This document shows, one piece after another, positions 1 to 11,750 of a stretch of 64,000 bases of DNA. The notes beneath the pieces were generated by a model that saw only the letters and a list, made by a program, of their open reading frames with translations, was not told where the DNA came from and searched no databases. This DNA is from Nepenthes gracilis. Lineage: Eukaryota; Streptophyta; Magnoliopsida; Caryophyllales; Nepenthaceae. Numbering within the stretch: position 1 is the first letter of the stretch; each line of letters starts with the position of its first letter. The translations under genes were made by a program, and so were the position numbers. The DNA is taken from the NCBI GenBank assembly GCA_033239525.1, contig BSYO01000038.1, positions 11,163,041 to 11,227,040 of the forward strand, read 5' to 3'.

Positions 1-1395
1 ATGCAGCAAATTATCAACGCGAGCCTCATGGTGTCGTAACCCAAGAGCGTCTCCCTGACAATCAGAGTTGAGAGACCTAGTTCCATAGAGAAGAGAAATA
101 ATCGGTGAGACCACCAATGAGTACAGGCCACCCTCTCAAATTGGGAAGGACAATCCCTCGTCTCAGAGATCCTCCAAAACGGAGTGTAAGGTTTACACGC
201 CCAAGGTGATAAACTAGTTCCTAAGGTGCCAAGCACCACCCACCTCAAAGGGCACGACCTGCTCTCACGTGTCAAACCCAGGTACACCTAATATACATCA
301 CTAGATATGCTTATAATATGTGTCACGTTTGAACTAATAAAATAACTATTATGTTCAATATACGTATATTTGTATGAATACTTGCATGACATTACATGAA
401 ATCAAATGAACTAAGCTACCCTTAAGTCTAGCGAGTTGCGGCTCGTTCATAAACCGACCTATGAACGATCAAGGAAATTCAGTCTCGTCTACCAAGTGGC
501 CCATATGCAATCAAAATCAAAGCTCGACTCAGGTAGCCGAGCGGCCCAAGTGTGATCAAAATTCACGACCCAAGGGGCTCACAAGACCAGTGTCGAACCT
601 CCTATAAGGAGGCTGCTCGGCTGGGATAGGCTCAAACGCATGTGGACAACGATATCCTCTAGACATGATAGAGCGCCAAAGTGGTAGCATGCGAGTAACG
701 ACCTACGACTCTGCCAGAGCCTGGTAGTTGTGGCCTAAAAACCTTGTCACATTGAGCAAGGCTCACCTATTACTGTGCCACGACATTCTCTAAGGGAAGA
801 CAAGTACAAGAGGGCCATGGCGCCCACACACACACAAAAAAAAAAAAATGAGGGTGGAGGCAAAAATCACCCCCAAGAGCAGCGGTGCCAACGAAGATGC
901 TCGCACTAGCCTTCCTGTCCAAAAGGCATGCACAACAGGCCAACCGCCCATAGAAAATGCAAAAGCTGCCTGCCGATCCGAAGGGAGACCACCCTCTAGC
1001 TAGGGGCTCCTCATGGGACGAGACAACGGTTGACGGTGCTCCTGGTGTAACTATTCGGCTCCGACTCCTATTGGCACTAGCATTTATTAAATGGAAAGTA
1101 ATGGCCAAAAAGTTTAGCATTATTAGTTAGATTGCCCACCAACGGGACAGATCCCTTCCCAGTGCCAAGACCGCAACTCCCGGTGGCATTGAAGGAGATG
1201 CCCATGCGACCTCCATGGCTTCGATGGTTTCTCCACCTCCAAAGCCTCCGACTTTGGGGACTCAGGTATGACCCCACAAGCAGCCCTAGCGGCATCCTCA
1301 AACTCTTCTGCCACCCAACCCCCGACAGCTCACGTGGTTCGGACAACAACAATTGAGCAGCAGGAAGACAATATCAAGACTGACGGCACACGTTA
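1..1395. mobile_element. Retroelement-derived debris, no intact gene
   Basis: Sequence with a higher GC content than the surrounding AT-rich DNA. Reading frames on both strands are short, overlapping and interrupted. The minus strand between about 1350 and 770 gives Arg/Gly/Ser-rich stretches that resemble leader or gag regions of plant LTR retrotransposons, but no protease, reverse transcriptase or integrase motif is readable. I treat it as decayed element sequence and cannot assign a family. Confidence 0.4.
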
Positions 1396-3826
1396 TGTTG
1401 TGACGTACTGTATTATCAACCGAAAATCCGACAAAATTTTAACTATAATATAATCGTTGGTCTAATATAAAATCTATAATAATCCTGAACAACATACATA
1501 TACAACCACAATATCACAAACATAGGATCCAAAATCTACAATATATGTGTGGCTCCAAATTTCATGACTCCGGACATCCCGTTGGAATAGAGAGATACCA
1601 TTAAGCTTCAGAATACTCTTCACAAAAACTTGCGGAAACAATCCATAATCCCATATAGCATATACTAACTAGAGCACATCACCACTTCTGAAATAATATA
1701 CAAAAGAATAAAACATATATATACAATCATCTTTGTCCAAAAGAATCATCTATATCAAAAATACAAAACACAAATCCCAAAATACATCATCCCAAGCCCC
1801 AAACTAAGAAATGATTCTCTAGTTTTTCTTATTGGGTATGAACTCCTGTATCTTCTGCTCATATAAAAGTTAGTAAAAATAGTAAAGAAGTGAGCAAATT
1901 ATTCAATAAGATATAAATATAAATAAAGAATAAATACAGTATATTTTAAAATAAATCGAAGAAACTGAGTAGAATCATAATATATATATAACATAAAACA
2001 TGATCAAATAGTATTTTTAAAATATATTTAATTTTTTTCACATTTTATGTCTGATTCCTTAAATTCTAAAATATACATAAATTCTTTTATTATTTAGGGA
2101 TTATGGCTTGTAGACTTTACCAGCTAATGGAGCGTTCGATTGATATTTAAATTACATTCACTCCACACAATCAAAAGCCTTATTGTCCTTATTTACATCT
2201 CGAAAACAGGATGGTACTACTTATTATATTCCAATAGACGGGATTAAAATCGCACAGCGATACTTATTCAAACAATGATCTATACTATAATATCTTAAGG
2301 CATATCAGGGAGTACTATCCTCTAAAATTAAAATCCTTAATTTAATTTCTTGATTTCTTTTCATATTTCATATTGGAACTCTACAAAGATATTCATAATT
2401 CTTTTTCCTTGATTTTCTCACTCCAGAAGAAAATACCAAAATAGATAACAGATTGTAGAGTTCCAATTACTTAATACAAATTCATAATTTCATATTCTTG
2501 AGAATACAGATACATATTTCATATTCATTTGGATTTAAGTTTTAAACTTTAACAGATACTTTTTCATAAAAGGCAAATATGCAAATAATCATGGATTTTA
2601 ACATAAATAAACCATAAATCATAATTCTTAAATTTCAATTATACAGAGACCTTGGACATATTTACCGTTATAAAATAGGAACCAAATATTGAAAAATAAC
2701 ATATAATTTATGATACATTTTATCCCCTAAATCTCGAATACCAGTATAAAACCTCCGAACAACAGACAAAACATACATACATGTATAGAATAAATAGATG
2801 GATGTATAAAAATAAATGTATATTAGTAAAATTTTAAAACAATATCTAAAATATATCAGATATTAAATCAAACCAAGAAAATACAGTATAGATCCTTTCT
2901 TCGACTCTATATTTCACAGATATGAAAAAAAAAAAATATTCCGAAATATCCGAACGGCTTTTCTCAGTTTACTAGATTGCTTTCTTTCTCTACCAGCGCG
3001 CTTTTTCTCTCCTCTACGCTGAGCTGCCTCGCCGACGACCATCGTTACCTCACCCGTGAGCTGCCGCCACCTCTGCCTCCCATTGCGGTCGCCGTCCGTT
3101 CCCGGCAAGCCCTTTCTCTCCCCGCTGCGCCCCCATCTCCCGCGCGGCTTCTCCTTCTCCTGCGCAAGGCCCGGCCTCTAGCGCCGTCGCCGCCACCACC
3201 ACCATGGCCACTTATGTCGCCGCTGCCGCCACAAAGAGCCGTCATCGACACTTTTGGCGTCGATTTTCTCACTGAGCACTGCAGCTAACCTCCTCTCTCT
3301 CTCCTTTGGCCACAAACTCCGCCCGCACTGCTCGAGATTTTGCCGAGCACCACCGCCGTGCCGATCTCTTCTTTCCTCCTCTCCCCTCTCCTCCTTCCCT
3401 CTTCTTCTTTCCCTTCTCTTCCCGGCGTGACAAACCCTCATCTTTCTTTTTACTTTTCTTTTTTTTTCTACTTTCTCCTGCCACTGCAGACATCCTTCTC
3501 CTCTTAATTTAATTTTCCCCCCTCCCTTTCCTAAAACCAGCCGTGGGTTTCGGCCCATGGCTTCCCCCTTTTCCTTTTTTTTTTTTTTTCAATTTACTTA
3601 TATATATATATATATTATTTTATATATTTTTTATTTTTACATTTTTTATTTTAAAATTTAAATCAATACTCGAATAACAGTACGAGCGCACTCTGAGCGC
3701 CACTCCACAATTCCGATCATTCTTTAAAATCTTATAATATTTAATTAATTTTTATTACACCTATATTACCCAAAAAAATAATAAATAATCTCAATTAAAT
3801 CAGATAAAAATTTAAAATATTACACA
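1396..3826 (-). mobile_element. Possible LTR (about 2.4 kb) with GC-rich leader-like segment
   Basis: On the minus strand this segment starts TGTGTAATATTTTAAA (from 3826) and ends in ACGTCACAACA (at 1396), giving the TG...CA ends typical of LTRs. The bulk is AT-rich. A CT/GC-rich block at about 2960-3560 has Pro/Arg/Leu-rich spurious frames on both strands, like the transcribed leader of plant LTR elements. I could not find a convincing target-site duplication, primer-binding site or second LTR, so a solo LTR or a chance resemblance are both possible. Confidence 0.3.
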
Positions 3827-3849
3827 TGCAACAATAGTCAAAACAAAAA

Positions 3850-6800
3850 TTGGGCAAAAGAGCTCAATACACCGGGAAAATACAACCATAATGGTCAACA
3901 TTGTTAGATTATTTTATTAAAAGTCAAGTTATACATTAACAATGTCCAGCGGTCTCAGAACAAAATAAAAAAGCTATGTGCGCCTACAAGCTACCCAAAG
4001 CAATCACTCATAGAAGAGCGTGGTCCCTCAGCCGGAAAGTCGATGAAGTCCTCCCTACGTCTGGCTCCAGCATTCCTCACATCAAGATAACCAACAAAGA
4101 AATCCGAGACAGTCGGAAAAACTATCTGCCAACAGAAACAGACGCCAGCTTGAAATCACCCCTTTAGCAGTGAAGCCGCCTCATCCCGACGGAGACTGGA
4201 CATCAGCTCCCTCTCAGACTCGGCACTCACGCCCATTAGATTGGTGAGTCGTTGCCGACTCTCCCAAAACTCATCCTTGAGCGAGGCGATCTAGGCTATG
4301 GCCTACGCATAAACGTCGGAGAGGCCTTGTGCTCTGGTTTCGGACTCAAATAGAGCTGGGATGAGATAATTAGCTTGCTCTTGGCTTTGAAGCGCCTTGC
4401 TAATAGCAATATTAACCCTCCACTCCATCTCTCCTTTGTCGACGCGATCCCATAGGAGGCGGGCAACCTCTTACTCCGGAAAATGGACATCCTTCTCCAA
4501 TTTGCGGAGCATCCCCTGAGACAACCAAGAAAGGGAAAAGGAAGAATCGGACGAAAGAATAACCAAAAAGCAAAACCGCAAAGGGTAAGCACTCGTCGAA
4601 TCTTACCTCGCGACTCAGGGGGGAAGAAGATGCTATAGATTCAAAATTAGGAGGTCCCCCAAAACCTCCTAGTACCCCAGAGTGTGATCACCCAGTGGAG
4701 CACAGAGCCACCAACAACGATGCTCTCCAAGATGGTAGCTCCCATTTCTCTCGTCGTTCATTCGTCGTTGCTACCCCCTCCATCAAAAGCTCGGAGTCAA
4801 AAAAGGAGCGGCATCTCCTATGAGGAAGCAATCAGAATGGGAATGCCGACAACATCGTGATGAGCCATCCAAAAAAGCACCAAAACAATGGCAAAGTGGG
4901 AAATGAAAAACGCTAACAGAAAGTCGCAAAGAAAAAGAATCAAAGACGTACACAGAGTAGAAGGGACAACGAAGAAAGGGATAGGCACAACGTTTATATA
5001 GCCAGCTCCAGCGAAGTTGAGGGCTCGCATCTCCGTAATGACAGCAACATGTGCCCTCACCCCAGTGTGCTGTAACGCATCCCTTCGCATGTGTCATTGT
5101 GGCAGGTGTCGCATTGCCTCTGCAATCAATGCGCTCAATCGCTTTGATTGATACGACGGCTACGCAATGTCAGCAATGGATCCCGAGCCCTAACTATCAA
5201 CTCACAAACTAGTGGCAGGTAACCTCAATAGGCTCTAGATTGAGACGGCTTGCCACATCCCCAGTCGGACACTGAGTTGAGAGGCCATAGGTCGATCCGT
5301 CAAAAGACAGAGGCATTCAAGGGCCCACTCGTTATAATATTAGAGATCCGAATTGCATGGGGTAGAAGACCAAAGTACTCCCACCATTCACAACATGCAA
5401 GAATATCGAGGTTGCGCATAGTAAGAGAGTGCCAGCATTCCTAGAATCCGAAAGGCAAGCATGAAATCCCTCAATCTCCCTTCAGTCATACGCATGTGTC
5501 CAACAAGTCAACAGGCCACCGCCGGCACTCCTAAACTCATCCTTGAGCAACACGATTTGATCCAAAACCTTTAGAGCTCCCTGAGATCTCATCTCGTATT
5601 CGGACAACTTTCTATCAATGAGGCCGAACCACCCCTAACTCTGAAGCGCTCTGGCAATACCAATGACAACCTGGCACTCCTTCACCCCGAAGGTAGCACT
5701 CACCCAAATGATGAGAGCAATTTCTTCCTCCAGGTAAGTGGGTCGGCCCTGAGCGTGCCGTGTCTCAGAGGTGATCGGCCAACAATATCCAAATTGGCAG
5801 ATTCGAGGCCAATCCGACTAACTATCCCCTGACCATGAGTCAAGGAGGACCATTGGGCATCAAATTCCCATAAGACTAAATCGCCAAGTCGGCAAACGAT
5901 TAGCAAATTACGACTACATGTAAGCATTTTAACTGTCCAAAAATTATATGAAACACACAGAAAATACAAGGCAAAAAAAAGAGAACTGTTCTAAAATTCC
6001 ATTTATTAACTTCATTTACAAAGTACAAAATATATATACATAGTGAAAAAAGGAAAATGAAAAACATGGAACGATGACCCAGCGATGCCGGTCTGAAAAT
6101 ATGGTATGGGAGGATAGGTTTGGGCAAAACAGCTACAACTGAGATGCCCAACAACCGTCCTCTACCTATTAGTCGAAACGCCTAGATCAAAGGCTGAACG
6201 CCACAAGAGATGACTGGGAAGCCATTCCCAAATGAAGGGAGGGGTGAGATGCCACCGTCCACGCGTGGAAGGCCTCCCACCAGGAGATTCTCTATCAAGA
6301 CCGAATGTAGCCCCCAAGGGTAAAGTCCGACCCATAGTGGCATCGACGATTTGACCTCAACAGAACTCCTAAAGCACCCCCTTTGGCAAGCTCCACAAGC
6401 AACCCTCCGACAAAAGAAATTGAGAACCGAGCACTCTCCCTAGATTTGAGATGGCAGAAGCAAAGTGCTCACGCCTCGAAATTCTTCCAGAGGTTTCGCC
6501 ATTGGATGCCAGCATGGAGGATGAACACAGAAGTGGCCCAACAACTAAGCCACCCTCATCATGGTAAGGGAACAACCCAAAAAGGGATATGGCGACAACC
6601 TCCGATTGTAGTCTCAAGCCTTCTAAGACCTCCACCGGTCTCGAACAATGACAACATGGACTCCGAACGAGCTTTGAGTGCAACTTCCAGTTCCAGAAGA
6701 CTTCCACTGATCCTCCACCCTAGCGGCTCAGGACCCTCTCCTTACTCGATCGCTCGCATCACTTGGCTGATGAAAGAACGATCCATGCAATGGGCATGAG

Positions 6801-7080
6801 AGGTCCCCCAATTTATAATCGGAATAAATGTCGACAAGCTATTAATGCAAAGGGTCCCGTTTGCAGCACCATCAACAACAGATTAGCGCTAAACCTCAGA
6901 GGCTACCCCGAAATCTTTTCAAGTAAGCTTAGCATTGATGACACCCTGCATGGAAAGTAGCGAGATACACTGATAGGGAAAGTCTCGAGAGAAAATGTCT
7001 CGGGAAGGAGTATGCAAGCTAGCCCGTGCAAGGAACGTCCCATATTGTGTGTACCAGGAATTGTCTACCGTGTTGTCCAG
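3850..7080 (-). mobile_element. Decayed retroelement with two copies of a coiled-coil-type ORF
   Basis: Read on minus, about 4610-4170 gives an interrupted protein with the segments ARLLWDRVDKGEMEW, IAISKALQSQEQ and LKDEFWESRQRL. Around 5740-5480 the minus strand gives a diverged second version with LEEEIALIIWVSATFGVKE, IARALQS and LKDEFRS. Both contain stop codons. The heptad-like, charged composition resembles gag-like ORFs of plant elements. The rest, to about 7080, has only short frames on both strands. A pseudogenic transposon region is the simplest reading, and the family is not identified. Confidence 0.45.
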
Positions 7081-7399
7081 CACAATCTAAAATATTGAGT
7101 TATATAATGTACAACTTAAAACTATTTATCACGAATTATGCTTGCCAAAACTCATGGGAGGATAGACCGTGTCTACCATAAGTGATCTAATACATTTAAT
7201 GCCTTAAAAATAAAACTGTGTATATATTAAACAATTATCAATAATCTGATTTAATATGGAAAATTGAAATAGATTTAACATTTTTATAAATCTTATCTTT
7301 AAACTAATTTTATGAAAATGATCGTTGAAAAAAAACAGCATGAATATAGTTATTTATATGAAGGGGAAAAAAGGAAAAGAAAAGCAATGGCTGCACAGT

Positions 7400-7825
7400 G
7401 GGTAGACAGAGCGAGTCCACAGGAGAGAGAGGGACATGTCCAGAAATTTCTGAAAGGGAAAACGCTGTAAAAGCAGATCCAATTCACAGCGAGCAAACCC
7501 TAATTTTGTTTTTTGTTTTTTTTATCTTAACTCATTCGCTGATTTTCAACGGTTCAAAACGAACCCTAGGACTTGAAGTTAACCCTTTTCGCCATCTCTT
7601 TCTACTCCGAGCTGTTGTGTAATACCAAGGATTCTCTCTCTTCGTCTTGTCTGCCCTCTCGCTTCTCGGCATCTCACTTTTGTTTGTACTCTTCGTTTCT
7701 CTCTCTCTCTCTCTCTCTCTCTTCCATCGCTCTCTCTCGGTCTTGATTTTACAATTGTTTTTTTTTTTTTTTTACTTTTACTGTTGGTTCTCATTTTGTG
7801 TGTTGAGCACAGTGTAATTGCAGCA
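7400..7825 (+). promoter_or_regulatory. Promoter/5' leader region of the acidic-protein gene with (CT)n tract
   Basis: Sequence directly upstream of the start codon at 7826. It contains AAACCCTAATT at about 7495, often seen near plant transcription starts, a CT microsatellite at about 7698-7724, and a long T tract (7757-7773) followed by a possible splice acceptor ending at 7811 or 7823. This fits a pyrimidine-rich leader that may hold a 5'-UTR intron. No TATA box is obvious. The start site is inferred, not seen. Confidence 0.35.
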
Positions 7826-10457
7826 ATGGAGGTGGGAGGTTACAGCTTGGAGGTGGGCAAAATCATGGTTTTCTCCATGATGAAAGCTGTGTTGACTGAC
7901 ACCCTCTTGCTTGCTGGGAAGTCTCTTGCTTGCCTTCTTATGATGGTATAATTTCATCTCCTCTCTCTCTCTCTCTTATTCCTGTTTCTGACTTTTTTCC
8001 CTTTCATTTCTGTTGCTTGTTGATGGGTCTTGATTGTTTTTGTTTGCAAAGTTCAGTCTGTTACAGGGTTTTACAGATTAAAAGTTGTCTTGTTATCTTT
8101 TTAGGGATTTAGGTTTCGAAATTGTTGATGAATCTAAGTGGGTAAGGCTTAAAACCTCGTGCTTGTTAGGCAAAATTTGTATTTCCCCCTTAGTCTGCTA
8201 GGGAAGAGGCCCCATTTCTGTTTGAAAGATCCTATTTGCTTTCGCTTTTGGGTCTTGTGCTATCAGTTTTTTTTTTCTTTCTATTATTGTCCTGTTGTAT
8301 ATTGAGAGATTTGGTTTGTGATGGGTTTGAAGGATACTCTTTAACCACCTTTAGTGTACCTTCAACGTTAATATTGTCTTATACATCCATTCATGGTAAT
8401 ATCCCCAATGTGGATGGATAGATGAATGTTTTCTCAAAGTCTCTCTAGTGTCTCGTAAACATTCGTATTGCTTTATTATCTTTGCCCAACGCACCTTCCT
8501 TTACGTTCCTTCTGTGTATCCATTAGGAGTAAGTGAACCCACTGAGTGAAATTCAGGGTACAGTGTATGCTCTTTTGTTGTATATTCCTGTCCTTTGATC
8601 AAGTTAACTATCTGATATGCTTCGAATTGTTTTGGGAAAAGAGGAAAGGAAGGACAACCCACATAGAAAAACTTCAATGGATTTACAGCGGCTTTGACCA
8701 CTTGGCCACTTTCTAAGGAGAGAGGATGGACACAACTCTCCATCTCCCTGTTCTGCCATCTGAAAAAGGCTGGCGTTCCAGGCTTACATCCAATGAAAAT
8801 GAATGGTCAACGGACGAAACATAAACACTAATAAGTAATAACTTCAAGAATGAATTGCCATAATTGCTTGAGAAAATATATTAGTAGCTTATGTGTCATG
8901 TGAACGCATTTCTTTGATGCTTGCCATTCCTATTAACACATTTTGTGTCTCGTACAATTTGCAAATTGAAAATGGCCATGTGTTTTTGTTTGCAAGGAAG
9001 CCACCCCTACACAATTAGAATTATTAGTATGGCATTGTGTGTATCCTATTATAATGCCATTGTCTTGTCCAATATTGAGTTAAATGGAAGGCATGTGTTT
9101 GTTGTTTTTGGTTTTCCTTGGATTCAATAAGAATAATGTCCTTGTATGCTTCCTTTTTCTGTTATGGAAAGTTTATTTCTCATATTTTTTAACTTCATTT
9201 TATTTTCTTTCTGATACCTTATCTATTTGCCTTGACAATGATAAGTTAAGCAGTTATACATTCCTTTTTTCCTCTACGGAGTTATTGATCTTAGTATTAT
9301 GCGAACCAACTAAGAGAATGGAATGCTAAAATGGATGTGGAATCACTTTAAAAGATTATATATGGAACAATAATATCCGTAAAATTACATAAATTGCATA
9401 TATAGAAGGTATCTAAGGTGATTTGAATATTTAAAATGTATGTTAATTGAAGCACGTGTGAGAAAATGGGAGTTAGTTGTGGTTTGAAAAAAGAAAGGAA
9501 GAGATAGAAATATGAAAATTCGGAATGAGGTGAAAAAATAGTATTTAACATTGTTACTACTATTGGAGTATATTGTACTAAATTGTGTAAAATGACAAAA
9601 ACAGTTAGTACGACCTAAAGCTATGTTGCTTTTGTCATTGTGGGTTCTACACCATACGTTGGCGGTGTTTTTGCATGTTTATTTCATCTCACATTTCATT
9701 GTAATTCCAATAGTCATGACTTAGCATTTATGTAAAAGGCTATGGTATGGGTTTGGAAAGAACTCCTGAATAATGCTTGAAAATATGTGACCTGTAAATT
9801 ATTCTAGCTCTAACCCTTTACCTACTCATTGTATCTTTGATATTATTAGACACTCACTTGGTTAACCACCCGATGATGCAAAAGTGCAATGTAAATTTTC
9901 ACATGATTTTTTTCGTCGCTTACCTTATCTATCTTACTAACACAAGCCAAGGTTATCTCAGACTGGATCTTTGAAGAATGATTCAAATTATTCATCGGCT
10001 GAGTTGAATCCTGTGGAGAAAAGGTACTATACTGTAGCCACCTTCATTGGATTTTGCATTTCTTTCCCTTCACAAGGCCTTCTCTGTTGTACATAAACCA
10101 AACAGGTTTCCAATCGACGAGCTTTACAGAACACAACCAACTGTCCCTGAGAACAAAGACGGCAGTGACACAGATGATGGGGATGAAGATGACGACGAAG
10201 ATGGCGTAGATGATGACGACGATGACGTGGGTGATGAGGATTTCTCAGCAGAAGAAGGTGGCGGTGGTGATGACGACGACGAAGATGGAGATCCTGAAGA
10301 TGATACACGGCTAATGGAGAGGGGGGGGAACGATGATGAAGATGATGACGATGACAACGATGGTGATGAGGATGAGAATGGCGAGGATGAAGATGAAGAT
10401 GAGGACGAGGACGAGGAAGAAGAAGAGTTGCAGCCCCCTGCAAAGAAGAAAAAGTGA
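7826..10457 (+). CDS. Highly acidic plant protein of unknown function (3 exons, 177 aa)
   Basis: Exons 7826-7945, 9962-10023 and 10106-10457 join in frame through GT-AG introns (534 nt). Residues 1-40 (exon 1) begin MEVGGYSLEVGKIMVFSMMK and form a hydrophobic/amphipathic segment. Residues 41-75 contain the conserved-looking FPIDELYRTQPTVPE. From about residue 80 to 166 the chain is almost entirely Asp/Glu with some Gly, and it ends PPAKKKK, a basic tail that could act as a nuclear signal. Similar plant proteins are automatically labelled 'phosphopantothenoylcysteine decarboxylase subunit VHS3-like', but that name reflects the shared acidic tract only. No enzyme domain is visible. A histone- or DNA-mimic type chaperone role is possible but is inference. 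Intron 1 is 2.0 kb and has no other gene. The acidic tract creates long Ser- or His-rich frames on the opposite strand, which are shadows. Confidence 0.8.
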
Positions 10458-10636
10458 GTAAATTCTGTCTGAAATGTCTTATTAGCTCGGCTTATTTCTT
10501 TTAACTTTGCTGTAGGATTGGATTTGATGGATCAGTTTGTTTATCTTTTTAGAGTAGGACATCAACAACATGCTTATTATCGTGATAAATATATTTCCAT
10601 GCTGTAGAATAAAATGCTCCCTTGTAGTTCTAATTC

Positions 10637-10800
10637 AGGACTGTTGGATAAATTCAACGGCCGCAATTTCCCCTTATTAAGAAAAAAATGTTTTATATTC
10701 AGTCTGTTTTTGACATTATATTTGGGCCGTTGGATATATTCAACGGACTAAATAGTGAGGCGTGGCCATTGTACCTTATTAGTGAGGTGCAGCCCTCCTC
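10637..10800. repeat. Small element with paired palindromes (MITE-like)
   Basis: Two near-identical palindromic 20-mers lie 66 bp apart: CTGTTGGATAAATTCAACGG (10641-10660) and CCGTTGGATATATTCAACGG (10727-10746). Each is nearly its own reverse complement. Flanks share CTTATTA motifs (about 10673 and 10777). The short length, AT-rich core and position just 3' of a gene are typical of non-autonomous DNA elements, but I did not define terminal inverted repeats or a target duplication. Confidence 0.4.
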
Positions 10801-11317
10801 TTTCACTTTCATTATAATGTAACTTGCATCTATGCTATGCTTAGTGGGTTTTTGTTGTGGTCTTATTAAACGGGAGGTTTTCCATCTTCTCTGGTGATTG
10901 TGATCATTTTAAACGTGACTAATGTTACAGAATAAAAGTTTTTTAATTTTATTTCGGTCTCGGTGTCTTATATTCTTAGGATAAATCTCAATTGTTTGGA
11001 GTGTTTGGGAGGACCATAACAAAAATTGCTTTGTGGGTCAGTTGATCCTGCCAAAAAAATATAATTTATAAGACTTTACATATAAATTTATCAATAGGTG
11101 GGCTTGGTGAAGTCGCTATTGGTATTGGTTATTATAACTCGACCATTAAGGACATTCAATCGATCCAATGATGACTAGATGATAATGAAAACTTTCTTGA
11201 ATTAAAGATTAATGCTTTTTAATGCTATCTATGTTATTTTGAAAACCCACACTTGTAATTAACACAATAGTACAATCTATGCATCTATTTAATAAGATGA
11301 ATGTGATTGATTGAATG
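10801..11317. other. Intergenic, nothing recognised
   Basis: AT-rich sequence downstream of the acidic-protein gene. No reading frame, RNA gene or recognisable element was seen. Part may be 3' UTR of that gene. Confidence 0.5.
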
Positions 11318-11750
11318 CATTTACCCTAATAAACACTCTGGCCTAATGTTGGAGCTTAGTACATGAGAGTTTGATCCGAGTTCCATTCCTCTTTGGAACT
11401 TGGATATGGAATGATTCGAGCACTGGTGCATTTTTTATAGTGAAAATTATTGTCATTTTACTGCCCGGGGACGTAGCTTTCATTCTGAGAATAAGCTGCT
11501 TAAATTTAGTACCTTATATGTTTAAATTCTAGTCATTTTACCTTAGTAAACACTCTAGCATAATGTTAGAGCTTAGTACATGAGAGTTTGATCTGAGTTC
11601 CATTCCTCTTTGGAACTTGGATATGGAGTGATTCGAGCACTTGTACATTTTTGATAGTGAAAATTATTATCATTTTACTGTCCGTGGACGTAACTCTCAT
11701 ACCGATAATAAGTTGCTTAAATTTGGTGCCTCATATGTTTAAATTTTGGT
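11318..11750. repeat. 216-bp tandem duplication
   Basis: Copy 1 (11318-11533) and copy 2 (11534-11750) are adjacent direct repeats of about 85-90% identity by eye. Shared blocks include AGCTTAGTACATGAGAGTTT, CCATTCCTCTTTGGAACTTG and ATTCGAGCACT. Each unit holds a GGACGTA motif of the kind seen in LTRs of Copia-type elements. No coding potential was found. It looks like a local duplication inside old element DNA. Confidence 0.75.

Noticed and set aside
2977..3558. Pro/Arg-rich frames on both strands
   Set aside because: Composition-driven frames in a CT/GC-rich leader-like block; no conserved domain and overlapping frames in all phases.
10027..10443. Long His/Leu- and Ser-rich minus-strand frames across the acidic exon
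   Set aside because: They are antisense shadows of the GAT/GAA-rich exon 3 of the plus-strand gene, with no starts or domains of their own.
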